A stretch of 37,625 nucleotides of DNA from a virus. How positions within the stretch are numbered: position 1 is the first letter of the stretch; each line of letters begins with the position of its first letter. The stretch spans positions 1 to 37,625 of the IMG/VR virus record IMGVR_UViG_3300034980_000067; one strand, written 5' to 3'. Below the pieces are notes generated by a model, which was not told the DNA's origin, did not search any database, and worked only from the letters and a program-made list of their open reading frames with translations. Below, in pieces: positions 23,990 to 33,634 of this stretch. A program made the position numbers and the translations under genes.

Positions 23990-26900
23990 TTAACCCATTG
24001 GATTCATAAAGGAGCCAACCGTACCTGCCGCGCCCAGTAGTCCACCAGCGATCTGGCCAAACATCGAAGGCTTACGCTGATACTGTTGCATCTGAGCCAT
24101 AGGCTGCATCGCTTGTAGCATCGCAAGCTCTTCCGCTCCACCCTCTTGGCCACGCAGCCACTGATCGTAATCCGCAATCGCCTGCTGTTGTCTCGCCTGC
24201 TGCTGTGCTTGGCCCATCGCACCCAACTGTCCAGCCGCACCAAACGTGGCCGCTTGCTCCATGCCACCAATACCTGCCAACTGTTGAGCAGCCTGCATCT
24301 GCTGTTGCCTGAATCGAGATGCCTCGTCCATGCCCATGCCCTGAGCCTGTAGACCCATCTGTGCGAGTCCCTGTCTGCGAGCGAACTCGTTTTGTACCTG
24401 TTGCTGGGCTGCTTCCTGACCAAACCCAGCCAGACCCCGACGCCTTGCAGACTCAAGCGCAGCCTGTTGCGCTGCTGCACCAGCACCGAGTTGTTGCGTC
24501 TGCTGTAGTCTCTGAAGATCAAGTTGAGCCTGTTGCCCACGACGGCCAGCTTCCAGTTGCGCTGCTTGACCACCCGTCTGTAGTTGCGCCTGCTGGTTCG
24601 CAAGTGCAGCCTGCATATCCAGTTCCGCTTGTCTCTGATCTGCACCAACCCCAAGCCTCTGAGTCTGCATCCCGCCTTCGATACCAGCCTGATACTGAGC
24701 GAGCGCGGCCTGTTGTGCGCGAGAAGCCTGTGACTCAGCCCTCTGCGCTTCTAGGCCCTGCGCTGCCAGACCAGTTTGGACGCCCAACTGCTGCGTCTGC
24801 TGTTGGCCTTGGAGCTTCAGTCTTGCCTGCTCAATTTGCCTCTGCGCTTCTAGTTGCTGGGATTGACTACCTGTCTGTAGAGCAGCCTGTTGGTTCGCTA
24901 ACGCAGCCTGCATATCCATCTCTGCGTTTCTCATCGCAGCCTGCTGACCTAACTGCTGGGTCTGGAGGCCGTACCGTCCACCTAATTCTTGACCAGCCAA
25001 CCCAGCCTGTTGTACCCTCGCTGCATTCGCTTCCAAGCGTTGTGCTTCTAGTTGCTGCGCCTGCAAACCAGCCTGCATCCCTAACTCGGCACCCCGTATT
25101 CCACCCTGCTGGGTAAGCTGTTGGGTTTGCATTCCTGCTTGGACACCCAACTGCTGCTGTGCAAGTCCTGCTTGCTGTGCCCGTGCCGCCCTATCACCCA
25201 CCCTCTGGGCTTCAAGTTGTTGTGCTTGCAAGGCACCTTGTGTCCCCAACTGCTGTGCTTGCATACCAGCGGCTTGTTGACGCTGTAGGTCTGCTTCCAT
25301 TCTGTCTGCCGCATCAGTGTAGCCTTTTCTGCGTATATCAGCGATGCGAGCGAGCATGGCTGTTTCTTGCTCTGCGCGTGGGATATCGCCTCTGGTGCCC
25401 CAAGCCTTGGACTCCGCTCTACGAGCTTGTTCTGCGTTCTGCGCCCTCGCGTAGTCCAACCGTGCAGCATCTTGTTGAGCCTGAACTCCACCCACATCCA
25501 TGTAGGCACCCAAGTCTCCACCAAGGAACGTGGCACCCGTAAACGCATCTTGCCCACCCTTGCCCAACCTTGTGGCATCCGTGATTGCTGATGTTGCGGC
25601 AGTACCCAACTCTGCCTCTGACCACCCTTTGTAGAGTGGATCAATGGTCACATCTGTGGGCGCAGATATCGTATCGAAGCCAGCACCTGCCGCTGTTTTT
25701 ACCGCATCTGGCGTTATTATGCCGCCGCCTGTAGCACCTGCCTTCCCTACTTCCGTAGGCCCGTATGCTGTTTTGGCTGTCAGTGTGGGATCTGTGACCT
25801 TGGAAACATCAAGCCAATCCGCATCGCCAGTTTGTGCGACAGTTTCAAGACCTTTCCACGGTGCCGCATCTTTGTCCCAAACCGCACCACCAATAGTGGG
25901 ATCGGTAATCCCCCAGCCTTCACGGAATTGTTGTCCAGTAATGGGTTCGCCAGTGGTAGGATCTGTACGTCCTAGAATGTCGGTGATCGCGGTGGGGTCG
26001 GTGACACCCATCGCCTTCTCGCCCCAGCCTTCATAGAGTTCACCAGTGGTGGGATCTGTATAGCGTTTAGAGTCTGTGGCCGCTCCCAGTACATCCCCTG
26101 CACCTACTGCATCATATTCTGGAGCGTAAGTGCCCTCCTCGACAATTCTTTCACCAGTCTCAGGGTCATACGAGACTTGTTGCCACGGAGATAGCGCGTC
26201 GATTTCAGTTTGTCCGGCAGTTGGCGCGGTGCCCGTTCCTGCCTCGGTCTGCTCCTGCCAGCCTGGTGGAACGTAGCCTGCCGCACCTCTAGTCCCTTCT
26301 CCTGGCAAGAACGCTCCTGTTCCTGCGGCCCCTGCTATACCATGCCATCCTGGGGCCACATATCCTTTGGCTGCTGGATCACCACCAGTACCCTGCAGGA
26401 ACTGATTGTAGGCAGGATCACCTGTTCTTCCTTGCTCAAGCAACATGCGGCGTGTGGCCGTTCTAGCATCTTCGATCTCGCCTATACCAACACCTGCGGT
26501 GGGACGGCTCAGATCGGTCTGAAGCAGTCCACCACCTGTCGAGGGCGTATAACCTATGTCTGTAGGATCACCACCTCGCGCTGCATAAGCAGCGGCAGAT
26601 TCGCCGGTCGGTAGGTTCTGGGCACCGAATGGCGGCTGCGGGGTGTCCCATATATTCTGCTCGTATGGAGGTCTTTCCCCTTCTGTATATCCGACACCCC
26701 ACGGGTCCCACGGACCCATCCAGTCAGTGCCACCTTGCCCTGGCTGTGCGATGTGCCTCTCGTCTAATCCCGGGAGGCTCGTTGTAGCATCTATATCAGG
26801 TATCTCGCGTACTTCTGTACCTGCGTATCCTGATGGCCTCGCAACTTGGGTGCGGTACATATCCGCAGATGGTTCGCCTTGTACCCCCCCCATTCTTTGC

Positions 26901-27466
26901 TGCACCTCATAAGCCGAACTTTGCCAAGATGTCGGGTCATTGGGATCTTGGCTGGGATCGAAAGGGTCATAAGCAAGGTCTGTCAAATCCTCCATAGACC
27001 TTTCATAGCTCCCATCGCTACCACCAAAGCCAGGGGTAGTATAGCCACCCCCTCCACCACCCCAAGCTGGGCTACCGAGTCCACCTTCTGGTAGGTATGG
27101 TGGTCTTCCCTGAGCAAACCGAGGTTGCTGATAACCAGGCTGGAAGTATTCACCTGGCTGATAACCAGATTGGCCATATTGGAAATTAGACTGCGGAGCA
27201 TCTACTGGACGCCGGTAGTCTTGGAAGCCTAGGCTTTGCAAGCCATAGGCACCCTTACCAAGTATCCTGTCTGCCAGATATTGCTGACCAGTCTGTTGCA
27301 TCCCAGTGAGACCGGGCACCATCTGGCTTCCGTAGCCGTATTCCTGCTGGAACGGTTGTCCTGCTGCAAAGCGTTCTGCGTTCTGCCACAGATGTTCCTG
27401 CCTACGCTGGGTCGCAGGATCAGCCGCTGTTTTGCCTGTTACTTCTAGGCTTGGTCCTGATCCCAT
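23990..27466 (-). CDS. Large Gln/Ala-rich repeat protein, putative internal virion protein (1158 aa)
   Basis: Residues 1-620 are Gly/Tyr/Pro-rich with repeated TDPTTGE and GWG...TDPT units (about 470-550). Residues about 735-1010 are almost pure Gln/Ala/Leu/Arg in repeated helical units, including a near-duplicate QAALANQQA.LQTG pair and several QQLEAQR segments. The last 25 residues are hydrophobic (GQIAGGLLGAAGTVGSFMNP). Long helical Q/A proteins with a hydrophobic end occur among podovirus ejection proteins, which form a DNA channel across the envelope. That role is inferred. No enzymatic motif is seen. Confidence 0.6.
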   Translation of the reverse strand: MGSGPSLEVTGKTAADPATQRRQEHLWQNAERFAAGQPFQQEYGYGSQMVPGLTGMQQTGQQYLADRILGKGAYGLQSLGFQDYRRPVDAPQSNFQYGQSGYQPGEYFQPGYQQPRFAQGRPPYLPEGGLGSPAWGGGGGGYTTPGFGGSDGSYERSMEDLTDLAYDPFDPSQDPNDPTSWQSSAYEVQQRMGGVQGEPSADMYRTQVARPSGYAGTEVREIPDIDATTSLPGLDERHIAQPGQGGTDWMGPWDPWGVGYTEGERPPYEQNIWDTPQPPFGAQNLPTGESAAAYAARGGDPTDIGYTPSTGGGLLQTDLSRPTAGVGIGEIEDARTATRRMLLEQGRTGDPAYNQFLQGTGGDPAAKGYVAPGWHGIAGAAGTGAFLPGEGTRGAAGYVPPGWQEQTEAGTGTAPTAGQTEIDALSPWQQVSYDPETGERIVEEGTYAPEYDAVGAGDVLGAATDSKRYTDPTTGELYEGWGEKAMGVTDPTAITDILGRTDPTTGEPITGQQFREGWGITDPTIGGAVWDKDAAPWKGLETVAQTGDADWLDVSKVTDPTLTAKTAYGPTEVGKAGATGGGIITPDAVKTAAGAGFDTISAPTDVTIDPLYKGWSEAELGTAATSAITDATRLGKGGQDAFTGATFLGGDLGAYMDVGGVQAQQDAARLDYARAQNAEQARRAESKAWGTRGDIPRAEQETAMLARIADIRRKGYTDAADRMEADLQRQQAAGMQAQQLGTQGALQAQQLEAQRVGDRAARAQQAGLAQQQLGVQAGMQTQQLTQQGGIRGAELGMQAGLQAQQLEAQRLEANAARVQQAGLAGQELGGRYGLQTQQLGQQAAMRNAEMDMQAALANQQAALQTGSQSQQLEAQRQIEQARLKLQGQQQTQQLGVQTGLAAQGLEAQRAESQASRAQQAALAQYQAGIEGGMQTQRLGVGADQRQAELDMQAALANQQAQLQTGGQAAQLEAGRRGQQAQLDLQRLQQTQQLGAGAAAQQAALESARRRGLAGFGQEAAQQQVQNEFARRQGLAQMGLQAQGMGMDEASRFRQQQMQAAQQLAGIGGMEQAATFGAAGQLGAMGQAQQQARQQQAIADYDQWLRGQEGGAEELAMLQAMQPMAQMQQYQRKPSMFGQIAGGLLGAAGTVGSFMNPMG
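24440..25260 (-). repeat. Q/A-rich coiled-coil repeat array inside the 1158-aa gene
   Basis: The coding DNA is internally repetitive. The clearest pair encodes QAALANQQAxLQTGxQ twice, near 24560-24620 and 24860-24920. Units around QQLEAQR recur five or more times, spaced irregularly by about 30-45 residues. The array is expected to form a long helical rod and would allow length change by recombination. Confidence 0.7.
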
Positions 27467-27467
27467 G

Positions 27468-27857
27468 TTAGTCCCCTATATCCTTAATCATCACGACATT
27501 CTTGTAGTCGTACCCGTATGTACGAAGAACTCTTTTCCAGCCTTTGCGTCCCACCACCTCAATGCCACTACACCCGTTCTGCTCTGCGTGGAAGTCTGCT
27601 CCTGCGAGTACCCCTTCGATGCTGGCGTCCATGTCTCCACCGACAAGCCAGATCTGGAGCAGTCTCCTGCGAGGATACTCCTGCACAGTGAATATGGCCA
27701 CTCCACTTTTGAGTGGGTAGAAGATCGCTTTCTTTGTCTTAATGTTCTCAAATACATCATCAATCGTGTGTAGATCACCGCTACGATGGAGTGCTTTAAT
27801 AAGGAGCGGCTTGCTCTTTTCCCACCAGTATTGGAATCTCTCATTATCGACATCCAC
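27468..27857 (-). CDS. GNAT-like acetyltransferase-fold protein (129 aa), GTG start
   Basis: The C-terminal half (RLLQIWLVGGDMDASIEG, then a helix, then GCSGIEVVGRKGWKRVL and GYDYKNVVMIKDI) matches the small GNAT-fold proteins found in podovirus structural operons, comparable to T7 gp13. In T7 that protein is needed for internal protein assembly. Acetyl-CoA binding cannot be confirmed because the usual Q/R-x-x-G-x-G/A loop is not evident. It lies between the tail protein and the internal proteins, as expected. The GTG start overlaps the upstream stop by one base. Confidence 0.65.
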   Translation of the reverse strand: MDVDNERFQYWWEKSKPLLIKALHRSGDLHTIDDVFENIKTKKAIFYPLKSGVAIFTVQEYPRRRLLQIWLVGGDMDASIEGVLAGADFHAEQNGCSGIEVVGRKGWKRVLRTYGYDYKNVVMIKDIGD

Positions 27858-28138
27858 TATAGGGCGGTAGTGCCCAAGTTACCCGAGTTGTCCACCGTGA
27901 CGGAGTACCTGTTGCCGTTGGGCGCAACTAATATTAACCGCTCGTTATTGGCTAGGTCTACGTCCTCAAAATGCTTGAAATTCGACTTATCTGCGTCCTC
28001 TAGATCGACCGTGCGGCTCACCTCGTACTTGAGCCAGTGCTTCATGTCAGGCACATAGCTAGAAGCCTGTGGATCGAACTTTTTAGGAGGCGAGCCTAGA
28101 CGTAGGCGCATTACCCGTGACGGTGCAGATATGCTCAT
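27857..28138 (-). CDS. Hypothetical protein (93 aa) after the tail hub gene
   Basis: The family is not recognised. A mixed N-terminus is followed by a likely beta hairpin (NNERLILVAPNGNRYSVTVDNSG). It has an ATGA overlap with the gp10-like tail gene and coupling to the GNAT-like gene. A small tail or assembly protein is plausible from position only. Confidence 0.6.
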   Translation of the reverse strand: MSISAPSRVMRLRLGSPPKKFDPQASSYVPDMKHWLKYEVSRTVDLEDADKSNFKHFEDVDLANNERLILVAPNGNRYSVTVDNSGNLGTTAL

Positions 28139-29754
28139 CGTCTTGCACCCGGCTGCATCTCAAGGCGTGGTACGCCCAGACGCCATGAATTAGCCGACTC
28201 TGATGTACACTTCATTCTCGCTGTGCGTCCTGTAAAACGGACAGAGGTGGGTGCGGCCATATCATACGGCCCGTGGGTAACGTCTTCATCAGTCGGGTAC
28301 AGTTTTGTAAAAAACGTGGTCTTGATGTCGCCCAAGGTGGTCACATCGGGTATCAGGCTCGTAGCAGACAGAATCCTGTTCCCGTCACCTAACTGGATCG
28401 GCCCAGATTCTACATAAGGCACTAGAGCCGTCTTATAGCTGACGGTAACTGGGGTGACAGTACGATCTATCTCATTGATATCTTCGTAGGTTCCACCTAT
28501 CTCCTGCTCGTATGGGTTTCCTGCCGCATCGAACAGAATCGGTTGTTGGAATATGCCACGCGATGTGGTCGCGGTACGGGCTAATGTCCCTACGGACCAG
28601 TGATCTTCCAGATAGTTGTAGGCCACATAGGAATCAATTTCGATATCTGATGGGTAGAACCATACCATCTCATGGAATAGCGTGTTGTGCCACACTACGA
28701 CCTTGGACGCCTGGGATTCGTTCATCTGTGTGACGATATAGTCCTCTACATCACACGCAATCGTGGTCACATAACCATCGTATTTAAAGAAGCCCTGTGC
28801 GCTTCTGCCCATCCAGTATGCGGTGTTACCAGCCACACCCACAGCGTTGATGCAGACGGGTCCACAGTTGTCTCCTACACGATCAAACTGATACGCATAA
28901 GGTAGACCAACGAACGTAGCCGTGTGTGCGTCATCGGTAGTAAAGATCAGCACCTGACCACGCACCTTCACCGCGCCCAGCAGATCACCCCTGGTTTCTA
29001 GAACCTGATCGCCAGCCAGATTGGTCGATGTAGCTGTCCAATCAGTATTATCCTCTGAATCCGACCAGAATATCCTGCGCCTGTCTCTGTCTGTATCAAC
29101 TGGATCGGCTTCCAGTGTGCCGCCGAACACCATGTGGACGCGCTCACTCGTCACGATATTGGCAATCGCATACTCTGGTGAGTTGGAAACCTGTGCCGCT
29201 ACAGTACCAGTAGGTACACCTGTATTTACAGCCCACTGATAGACCTTACCATCGGTCGGCATAACACCAACCAGATCCTCACCCCATAAGTCTAGGCTCC
29301 AGATGTCGCATGGCACTGGAGTACCTAAGTCTGGTCTTGCTTTGCCATATAGCGAATGACCATAAGATGAGTTTCCGTATCCAGTATTGGGGTCAGCATT
29401 GATTTTTCCCGCTGTAAAGCCAGCAGGCGTTATGTCATATCTGCTCGCTGCATCATCGTATACATAGAGTTTGCCTGCACTTGCAGCTACCATCCATCTG
29501 CGGAACCTGTTGTCCATCCATGTCAGTGCAGTGCGTGGTGGCCCAGTATCAATTGGTGGGTCATCATTACCAATGTTTATCCGTGCTGGATAAGTCGCAA
29601 AACCCCACGGAGCCCAGCCGCCGACAGGCCCAAGCCCACCGACAGACCAGCGCATGAGGTCTGCGTCAAACCAACGTCCCCTAGCCTGATAGAGTGTACC
29701 GTTCTTCCATAACCCAGGCTGAAATTCAAGAGGGATATACTGCGGCGCAGGCAT
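28135..29754 (-). CDS. P22 gp10-like tail / DNA-stabilisation protein (539 aa)
   Basis: The N-terminus (PLEFQPGLWKNGTLYQ, then GRWFDADLMRWSVGG, then GGWAPWG) and the many short beta repeats with WMDNR, WSLDLWGEDLVGV, FWSDSEDNTDW and YWMGRSAQGFFKYDG are typical of the beta-propeller-like tail hub proteins related to P22 gp10. This protein plugs the portal/adaptor exit and carries tail parts. The length is close to gp10 (472 aa), with extra C-terminal sequence. The next genes upstream are small fibre-associated proteins. Confidence 0.8.
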   Translation of the reverse strand: MPAPQYIPLEFQPGLWKNGTLYQARGRWFDADLMRWSVGGLGPVGGWAPWGFATYPARINIGNDDPPIDTGPPRTALTWMDNRFRRWMVAASAGKLYVYDDAASRYDITPAGFTAGKINADPNTGYGNSSYGHSLYGKARPDLGTPVPCDIWSLDLWGEDLVGVMPTDGKVYQWAVNTGVPTGTVAAQVSNSPEYAIANIVTSERVHMVFGGTLEADPVDTDRDRRRIFWSDSEDNTDWTATSTNLAGDQVLETRGDLLGAVKVRGQVLIFTTDDAHTATFVGLPYAYQFDRVGDNCGPVCINAVGVAGNTAYWMGRSAQGFFKYDGYVTTIACDVEDYIVTQMNESQASKVVVWHNTLFHEMVWFYPSDIEIDSYVAYNYLEDHWSVGTLARTATTSRGIFQQPILFDAAGNPYEQEIGGTYEDINEIDRTVTPVTVSYKTALVPYVESGPIQLGDGNRILSATSLIPDVTTLGDIKTTFFTKLYPTDEDVTHGPYDMAAPTSVRFTGRTARMKCTSESANSWRLGVPRLEMQPGARR

Positions 29755-29757
29755 AGA

Positions 29758-30030
29758 CTAGGTGATGATTCCGTTGTCTGACTTTCTGACCATAAAATGA
29801 GGATCAGAAGCATCAAGTTCACCGCTCACGATGTCCACACCGCCAAGTCCAGCAGATACCAGAGCGAATTGTATGCGCTCCTGAATCTCCTTGGACTGCG
29901 CGAACAGCGTAGCAAACAGTTGTGCCTGATCTGGCGACAAGATGATACGCTCCTCTTCTGGGATAGCACCGTTGGTGGGTACAATGAGATCCGCACCTTC
30001 GACTGCTGGTCCGTTGTCCTTCTTAGCCAT
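29758..30030 (-). CDS. Hypothetical protein (90 aa)
   Basis: Not recognised. The segment ILSPDQAQLFATLFAQSKEIQERIQFAL is a long amphipathic helix, flanked by an acidic N-terminus and a C-terminal HFMVRKSDNG. I chose the ATG at 30030, preceded by AGGTCAGGA, which overlaps the upstream gene by eight bases. A longer frame back to 30096 overlaps that gene further. Confidence 0.6.
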   Translation of the reverse strand: MAKKDNGPAVEGADLIVPTNGAIPEEERIILSPDQAQLFATLFAQSKEIQERIQFALVSAGLGGVDIVSGELDASDPHFMVRKSDNGIIT

Positions 30031-30250
30031 TTCCTGACCTTTCTTTGAGGTTAATAATTTCGACTTCAGTTTTCGTAATTCTCTGCCCATGCTCATCTAC
30101 CTTCTCGTCTAAACGATTACAGATTCGTTCAATAGATTGGATGCTCTGACGGGCACCGTTGAGTCCAGCCCTCACCCCACCGTATGCCGCGCCTGCGGCG
30201 AGTGGTGCAGCGAGAAAAGATAATAACGTAGCCACGGCCTCAACCTCCAT
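30023..30250 (-). CDS. Small membrane protein with coiled coil (75 aa)
   Basis: An N-terminal hydrophobic segment (ATLLSFLAAPLAAGAAYGG, about residues 7-25) is followed by a charged helix (IERICNRLDEKVDEHGQRI). This layout occurs in small holin-like or XhlA-like phage proteins and in virion membrane proteins. A second lysis-related protein outside the lysis cassette would be unusual. The role is unknown. The start is ATG at 30250, with a GTG one codon earlier. Confidence 0.55.
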   Translation of the reverse strand: MEVEAVATLLSFLAAPLAAGAAYGGVRAGLNGARQSIQSIERICNRLDEKVDEHGQRITKTEVEIINLKERSGNG

Positions 30251-30605
30251 CACCTTCGTTCCAAGGAAGCTCGTCGCCTCGCATCGTTTCGTGAGTAGGC
30301 GTGACCTCTTCGGCTATTTGTGCTGCGAGCGAGCTTTCCATCTGCTCTATACGCTCCTCGCCCAAATCCTCTTCCACCCAACCTTCGACATCAGATTGAG
30401 TTAGATCAGCGTAGGAAATCCAGGGATCGCCTTCCTCCCATGTCACGCTTGAGGTGCCGATAGTTGAAGTCTCATGTGGTGGATCTTCCTCATCCGTAGC
30501 TGAATACCGCCAGTGTATGGTCATCACGATGTCTGTGTGAGATTCGGCGTCTGGCCCTAATTCCACGTCGAGCGCAGAGAAGCTCCAGGAATACGATATG
30601 CTCAT
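30240..30605 (-). CDS. Small protein downstream of the tail fibre (121 aa), DUF7936-like
   Basis: The N-terminal half (YSWSFSALDVELGP, then DIVMTIHWRYSAT, then a TSSVTWEEG strand) resembles a small beta-rich family (I recall it as DUF7936) found beside tail-fibre genes in marine phages. The C-terminal half is an acidic helix. Its role is unproven; fibre attachment or folding is a guess from its place immediately after the S74 fibre gene. The start is ATG at 30605 and the end overlaps the small membrane protein. Confidence 0.6.
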   Translation of the reverse strand: MSISYSWSFSALDVELGPDAESHTDIVMTIHWRYSATDEEDPPHETSTIGTSSVTWEEGDPWISYADLTQSDVEGWVEEDLGEERIEQMESSLAAQIAEEVTPTHETMRGDELPWNEGDGG

Positions 30606-30628
30606 GGTTGTCCTTACGAGTTGTTAGA

Positions 30629-33600
30629 TCACAATGCCGCGAGCGCGGCTTCCAGTGCCTCAATGCGAGCCATAGCCTCACCAAGCGCAATCACGGCCTT
30701 AGTGTGGATAACGCTGGTACGCAATCCAAGAAACTCCTCGTCACCGCCACACTCCATGACGAGTCCGCCCATGCCCGCTGCGTGTACGCTCTGAGCACCC
30801 CAGCCAAGCAACTCCCTGCCCCCATCCTTCATGCGGTAATTGATTGCGTTCGCGCCCAGCCACTTGATGTCTTCCCACTGGCTGCGAGCAACTAGAATGT
30901 CAACTTTTAAGCTCTCGTCGGAAATTTGGCCGTAAGTGCCGTCCACATTTAGCCAATCACCGTCAGAATAGCAGATCGCACGGGTTGCTACGGTGTCCAC
31001 ATACTTAGAGAAATACTGTATGTTATCGGCGGGCGCATATCCCGTGAATTGAACCGAAAAACCATAGGCCGAGCTGCCGTGGGAGTTGGTGAATTTCGCA
31101 GCAAGTTTGTCAGTAGCGGCCTGGGTGACTTCTAACGCCTCAGTCACAGAAGTCTGCCCGATACCTACGTTGCCGCCTATGGTGACATCCTGCGACGTAT
31201 CTATCGTGAGGGCTGTGGTGTCGGCGGTAATAATCTTGAAGCCATGACTCGACCGTGAACCCACGGTGGGAATACCACCGTGAGTTGCCCAGAATCCCAG
31301 ATATTTCGTGTTATCGGTTATGAACAGGCCACCAGTGCCGCCATCGAGGATAATTGCTTCACCTAAATAGGTGTTGGTTGCTCCACCAATATCCAATAAT
31401 GTACTTGGGGTGCCAGTTTTAATCCCAATCCGATCATTGCCACCATCGACAAAGAACATATTGGCTTGGCCGTTGCTCTCTATCCTGAAGTCTACGTCGG
31501 CAGAATCTTCGTTGAAGATCGCACCGCCATCGAACCTTGAGGTTCCAGCATCCACCCAGAGTGCGTAGTCGTTTATGGCTTCAGTTGCCGCACTCGCGAT
31601 ATAGAGTGATGCACTATTGGTAATTGTCGTGCCAGAACCAACTGTAATGTCACATTCGTTAATCGCTACTTGAGCAACCGTTGTAATGGTATGAGTGGAA
31701 GCATCGGTGGTAAGCTGATTCGCAAAATAGCTCTGGTATACTGCACTAGTTGAAGATGGTGATGTAAGCCTGCCGTCCACCCTAAGAGAGTGTGGCGTTG
31801 TGCTACCTCCTGTGAAGGCACCACCAAGATTTACTTTCATCCCAGCATTTGCGCTGGTGCCTATCGCGTGAGGTCCGACACTTGAAGTGACGAACGCACC
31901 CGTGCTGGTAATGGCTCCGACTCCCAAGGATGACAAAGTGCCGACACTGGTGATGTTGGTCTGGGCTGCCGTGGACAGAGTGCCGACTAGGGCTGTATCT
32001 GCCGTGATCGTGCCGCCGTCTATGTTGGAGGAGCCAACGTCGATATTCCCGAATCCGCTTGTGATGGAGCCAGCATTGAGGGCACCTGTTCCAGTGATCG
32101 AAGTCGCTACCGCATCATTGAAACCACTGATGTCGATGTTCGCTTTGGTCAGTTTCTTTTGAGCATTAGCTGCATCAACTACAGCAAAGAAATCACCATC
32201 GCCATCGCTCGTACTCGTTGCCAGTTCCGACAGATCAGTGTTCACCGTCACATCACCAGTGGTGCCAGAGACATCGATCAACGTCCCTGCTACGACTGAA
32301 GTGACCTTGGCGTCTGTGTAGGATGTACTGATAGAAGTCGCTGTCCATGATCCTGTGGCTACCGCGCCCAGAATAGTGATTGCCGTGGAACTACCCACAT
32401 CCAGCGTTGCGGGATCACCACTGGCATCCCCTATCAATATCTCCCCGTCACCAAGCACTGAGGTCGCTGTGATTGCTCCGGTGCCAGACCCCAAGAGAAC
32501 GCCACCATCAGTGAACGTGGCTGCTCCGGTTCCACCACGCGCTACCGTTAAGGTTCCAGTCGTTCCGGCTACTATGGGTAATCCAGTGATATTGGTTGCT
32601 GTACCACTCGCCGGTGTACCTAACGCTGGAGTTACTAGGGTAGGCGAGTCTGCAAATACTAATGATCCGGTTCCTGTTTCATCTGAAATTACTGTTCTTA
32701 GTTCAGCAGAAGTTGTTGCTGCCAATGCTGAAATTTTGCTTGTAGTATAAACACCATTAGTCACGGCTCCTGCTGTTAAACCTGAAGCCGTTCCTGTGAC
32801 ATTTGTCATCACACCACTTGCGGGTGTCCCCAAAGCTGGTGCCACTAAAACCATCCCAGAGGCCATCGTACCCTGAGCCACTTGGGCCGCCGGTAGTGCT
32901 GTGGCGTTTGTTAAAACCAACGCTGAAGGAGTACCTAACGCTGGAGTGACCAGGGTAGGTGAGGTGGATAGGACTACACTTCCAGATCCAGTTTTCGATG
33001 TTACGCCTGTACCACCTTGATCTACTGCAACGGTAGTACCTTCCCACGTTCCAACAGCTATCACGCCCACCTCGGTTAGCGAACTGGTCACTACAGTGGA
33101 TTTAAGCTCGGTTCCTGTCAGCGTTCCAGCAGGAGCGGCCACCACTGTGACAGTACCATCAGCAGCCATCGTCGCATCGCCAGAAAGCGCAAATTCGGCT
33201 GCGACACCACCCGAACTACCTATCCAGATTTTCGTATCAGCGAGCGGTGATCCAGTGGTATCGTGGGTGTACCATCCCAGTGTACCATCTCCATCGGTTG
33301 TCCTCAGAACTTGATTGGTCGCACCAACTGCGGCTGGCAGAGTGAGGGTGTAGGAAGTGTCGATGGTCGCAGCCGCTTGGATCGCGGTATAGTCACCAGT
33401 CAACACGCCACTTGCTGATGTACTCGCTGCGTCCCCGAGCCTGATGTCGCCCTGTGCTTCAATCGCTATCAGGTCAACTCCGACATTAGCTAGTGATACA
33501 GCAGTACCACCACTAGCGAAAATGGCGTCTATAGAGTCCAGATCGGTGTTGAGCTTGGTGCCCCAGGTGTCGGTAGATCCACCGACTTCAGGTTTCGTAA

Positions 33601-33631
33601 GCCCAAGATTGGTAGTGGTGGTATCAGCCAT
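30629..33631 (-). CDS. Tail fibre with C-terminal S74 intramolecular chaperone (1000 aa)
   Basis: The N-terminus [20 protein letters not shown] is the common attachment segment of such fibres. The middle is Thr/Gly/Ser-rich with repeated [12 protein letters not shown] units and no hydrophobic core, as expected of a trimeric beta fibre. The last about 100 residues form a peptidase S74 domain: SDESLKVDI (from 904, S904 and K909 as the self-cleavage pair), then a helix ending in [13 protein letters not shown]. The domain guides trimer folding and is then cut off. The fibre should bind the host receptor. It lies between adaptor and gp10-like genes. Confidence 0.9.
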   Translation of the reverse strand: MADTTTTNLGLTKPEVGGSTDTWGTKLNTDLDSIDAIFASGGTAVSLANVGVDLIAIEAQGDIRLGDAASTSASGVLTGDYTAIQAAATIDTSYTLTLPAAVGATNQVLRTTDGDGTLGWYTHDTTGSPLADTKIWIGSSGGVAAEFALSGDATMAADGTVTVVAAPAGTLTGTELKSTVVTSSLTEVGVIAVGTWEGTTVAVDQGGTGVTSKTGSGSVVLSTSPTLVTPALGTPSALVLTNATALPAAQVAQGTMASGMVLVAPALGTPASGVMTNVTGTASGLTAGAVTNGVYTTSKISALAATTSAELRTVISDETGTGSLVFADSPTLVTPALGTPASGTATNITGLPIVAGTTGTLTVARGGTGAATFTDGGVLLGSGTGAITATSVLGDGEILIGDASGDPATLDVGSSTAITILGAVATGSWTATSISTSYTDAKVTSVVAGTLIDVSGTTGDVTVNTDLSELATSTSDGDGDFFAVVDAANAQKKLTKANIDISGFNDAVATSITGTGALNAGSITSGFGNIDVGSSNIDGGTITADTALVGTLSTAAQTNITSVGTLSSLGVGAITSTGAFVTSSVGPHAIGTSANAGMKVNLGGAFTGGSTTPHSLRVDGRLTSPSSTSAVYQSYFANQLTTDASTHTITTVAQVAINECDITVGSGTTITNSASLYIASAATEAINDYALWVDAGTSRFDGGAIFNEDSADVDFRIESNGQANMFFVDGGNDRIGIKTGTPSTLLDIGGATNTYLGEAIILDGGTGGLFITDNTKYLGFWATHGGIPTVGSRSSHGFKIITADTTALTIDTSQDVTIGGNVGIGQTSVTEALEVTQAATDKLAAKFTNSHGSSAYGFSVQFTGYAPADNIQYFSKYVDTVATRAICYSDGDWLNVDGTYGQISDESLKVDILVARSQWEDIKWLGANAINYRMKDGGRELLGWGAQSVHAAGMGGLVMECGGDEEFLGLRTSVIHTKAVIALGEAMARIEALEAALAAL
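32600..32965 (-). repeat. [12 protein letters not shown] repeats within the tail fibre gene
   Basis: At least three related units encode [12 protein letters not shown] or close variants, at about 32603-32650, 32814-32851 and 32920-32965. Some are nearly identical at DNA level (CCTAACGCTGGAGT occurs in two units). Repeats of this kind are common in marine phage fibres and allow length variation by recombination. Confidence 0.7.
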
Positions 33632-33634
33632 GTT

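Noticed and set aside
24319-25116. Long + strand open frame (265 aa, Pro/Val/Gln-rich) opposite the 1158-aa gene
   Set aside because: It is the antisense shadow of the Gln/Ala repeat region. Its composition mirrors the repeats, it has no ribosome site, and it lies inside a confident leftward gene.
32355-32750. + strand open frame (131 aa) opposite the tail fibre
   Set aside because: Low-complexity antisense of the Thr/Gly-rich fibre repeats; no start signal and no operon partner.
23990-33631. Diversity-generating retroelement acting on the fibre or repeat protein
   Set aside because: No reverse transcriptase or template repeat was seen, and the repeats are explained by protein periodicity.
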